From Bacteroidales bacterium (GTDB lineage: Bacteria; Bacteroidota; Bacteroidia; Bacteroidales; FEN-979), in NCBI GenBank assembly GCA_028706295.1, contig JAQWBQ010000006.1, positions 1-64,000 of the forward strand: a DNA stretch of 64,000 bases, in the 5' to 3' direction. Position numbers and translations under genes: made by a program. Numbering within the stretch: position 1 is the first letter of the stretch; every line of letters begins with the position of its first letter. This document shows, piece after piece, positions 63,423 through 64,000 of the stretch. A model generated the notes under the pieces. It did not search any database, had not been told where the DNA came from, and was given only the letters and a program-made list of their open reading frames with translations.

Positions 63423-64000
63423 TTAAGGCAGATCTGTCCTGGTTTTTTGATAGGGTATATCTTCACCAACCATTTTTTTCCATTCGGCGACTGTCAGGTT
63501 TCTTTTCAGATTATTTCTTAGTTTCTGTGCCATATCCTGGTTTTGTGTCGAAAAAATCCTGATGGTCTTATCAGCACTGCATGAAATGAGATGCTTATTG
63601 TCGGGTGTGTATAAAATATCATAAACCCAAAGTTCATGGCTGTCGATCGAAATAGGTTTGCCTTCCGAAACAGGAAATGCCGCAATCTTGATTGTCTTAT
63701 CAAAACTGGAGGAAGCAATTTCATGGTCGGTCTCACTGAACGAAATTCCGGTCACACCCGAGAGGTGTCGGCCGATGATATGAATGGGATTGCCGGTAAG
63801 GTCGGATGTTGAGGCAACCAGAATGGTTCCATCCTGACATCCCATGGCAATCGATTTGCCATTGTTACTGAAAACAATGCTGATGACAGGACTTTTCGAC
63901 GCAGGCAGTGTAACCGGCCCGGTGCCTGGCTTGCCCAACCCGAGGCATTTCACGATACCGGTCTCGTTTGAAAAAGCAAGCATTTGCCCGTCGGGACTAA
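63423..64000 (-). CDS. WD40/propeller repeat protein, partial (5' end outside the window)
   Basis: The C-terminal part of a larger protein; the frame runs without stop to the window end (the last visible codons read SPDGQMLAFSNETG, typical of a propeller blade, so the internal ATG at 63983 is not the start). Blades are visible: SPVISIVFSNNGKSIAMGCQDGTILV, VTGISFSETDHEIASSSFDKTIKI, VYDILYTPDNKHLISCSADKTIRIF. The tail (KMVGEDIPYQKTRTDLP) follows the last blade. It is 27 bases upstream of the receptor gene on the same strand, so it joins the operon. WD40 proteins of this type often carry N-terminal caspase, kinase or TIR-like domains, but here that part is not visible. Confidence 0.8.
   Translation of the reverse strand, partial: SPDGQMLAFSNETGIVKCLGLGKPGTGPVTLPASKSPVISIVFSNNGKSIAMGCQDGTILVASTSDLTGNPIHIIGRHLSGVTGISFSETDHEIASSSFDKTIKIAAFPVSEGKPISIDSHELWVYDILYTPDNKHLISCSADKTIRIFSTQNQDMAQKLRNNLKRNLTVAEWKKMVGEDIPYQKTRTDLP

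Overview
The window looks like chromosomal DNA of an environmental member of the Bacteroidota, probably Bacteroidales-like. The signs are SusC-style TonB-dependent receptors with a carboxypeptidase-regulatory-like plug extension, type IX secretion (T9SS) sorting domains, FISUMP domains, a two-component-propeller histidine kinase with a Y_Y_Y domain, many 'SC/AC' lipoproteins, and promoters of the TAnnTTTG type with no obvious Shine-Dalgarno sequences. I cannot name the species from sequence alone.

Layout. 1-6.5 kb: a surface cluster (lamin-tail-like T9SS protein, TonB-dependent receptor, secreted tandem phospholipase-D-fold protein). 6.6-14.3 kb: housekeeping and lipoprotein genes (polyprenol-phosphate glycosyltransferase, dihydroorotase, MORN-type lipoprotein, EEP-family nuclease/phosphatase, coiled-coil lipoprotein, rRNA methyltransferase, class V aminotransferase). 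14.3-19.6 kb: FISUMP surface protein, B12-binding radical SAM enzyme, Cdd1-like HhH protein, small lipoprotein. 19,980-24,835: a compact integrated element of about 4.84 kb, bounded by 15-bp direct repeats, inserted in the 3' end of an initiator tRNA-fMet gene. 24.8-30.3 kb: tRNA-fMet, era, der, S4 protein, TonB, dtd, pdxJ. 30.3-41.6 kb: M19 dipeptidase; a PrsW-like protease directly upstream of an ECF sigma/anti-sigma pair and a membrane-anchored Ser/Gln-rich protein; a large metalloprotease-propeller-barrel fusion; a paralogue of the Ser/Gln protein; an adenosine-deaminase-like enzyme; a cache lipoprotein. 41.7-47.2 kb: a complete RND tripartite efflux operon. 47.3-53.1 kb: ABCG-like half transporter, lipoprotein, zinc alcohol dehydrogenase, barrel protein. 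53.1-64 kb: a five-gene minus-strand operon (propeller protein cut by the window end, TonB-dependent receptor, formyltransferase, NTT/MFS-HEAT-repeat protein, propeller histidine kinase).

The best candidate for something undescribed is the integrated element. It carries a tyrosine recombinase, a coiled-coil protein, a protein with two WTGS modules that recalls RteC, an excisionase-like HTH protein, an orphan protein, a II/X-type (rolling-circle) replication initiator preceded by nested mutually exclusive inverted repeats, and a short GTPNR-type protein. It has no relaxase, capsid or Zot gene. It carries near-identical 19-bp repeats at both ends and appears to have given the tRNA gene a new downstream hairpin, while the tRNA's likely original terminator is stranded at the far end of the insert.

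Two other loci deserve attention. One is the PrsW / ECF sigma / anti-sigma / membrane-protein array at 31.5-39.3 kb, which resembles a self-contained envelope-stress circuit. The other is the receptor-formyltransferase-transporter-kinase operon at 53-64 kb, whose substrate is unknown. All functional statements rest on reading motifs by eye; no database search was run.
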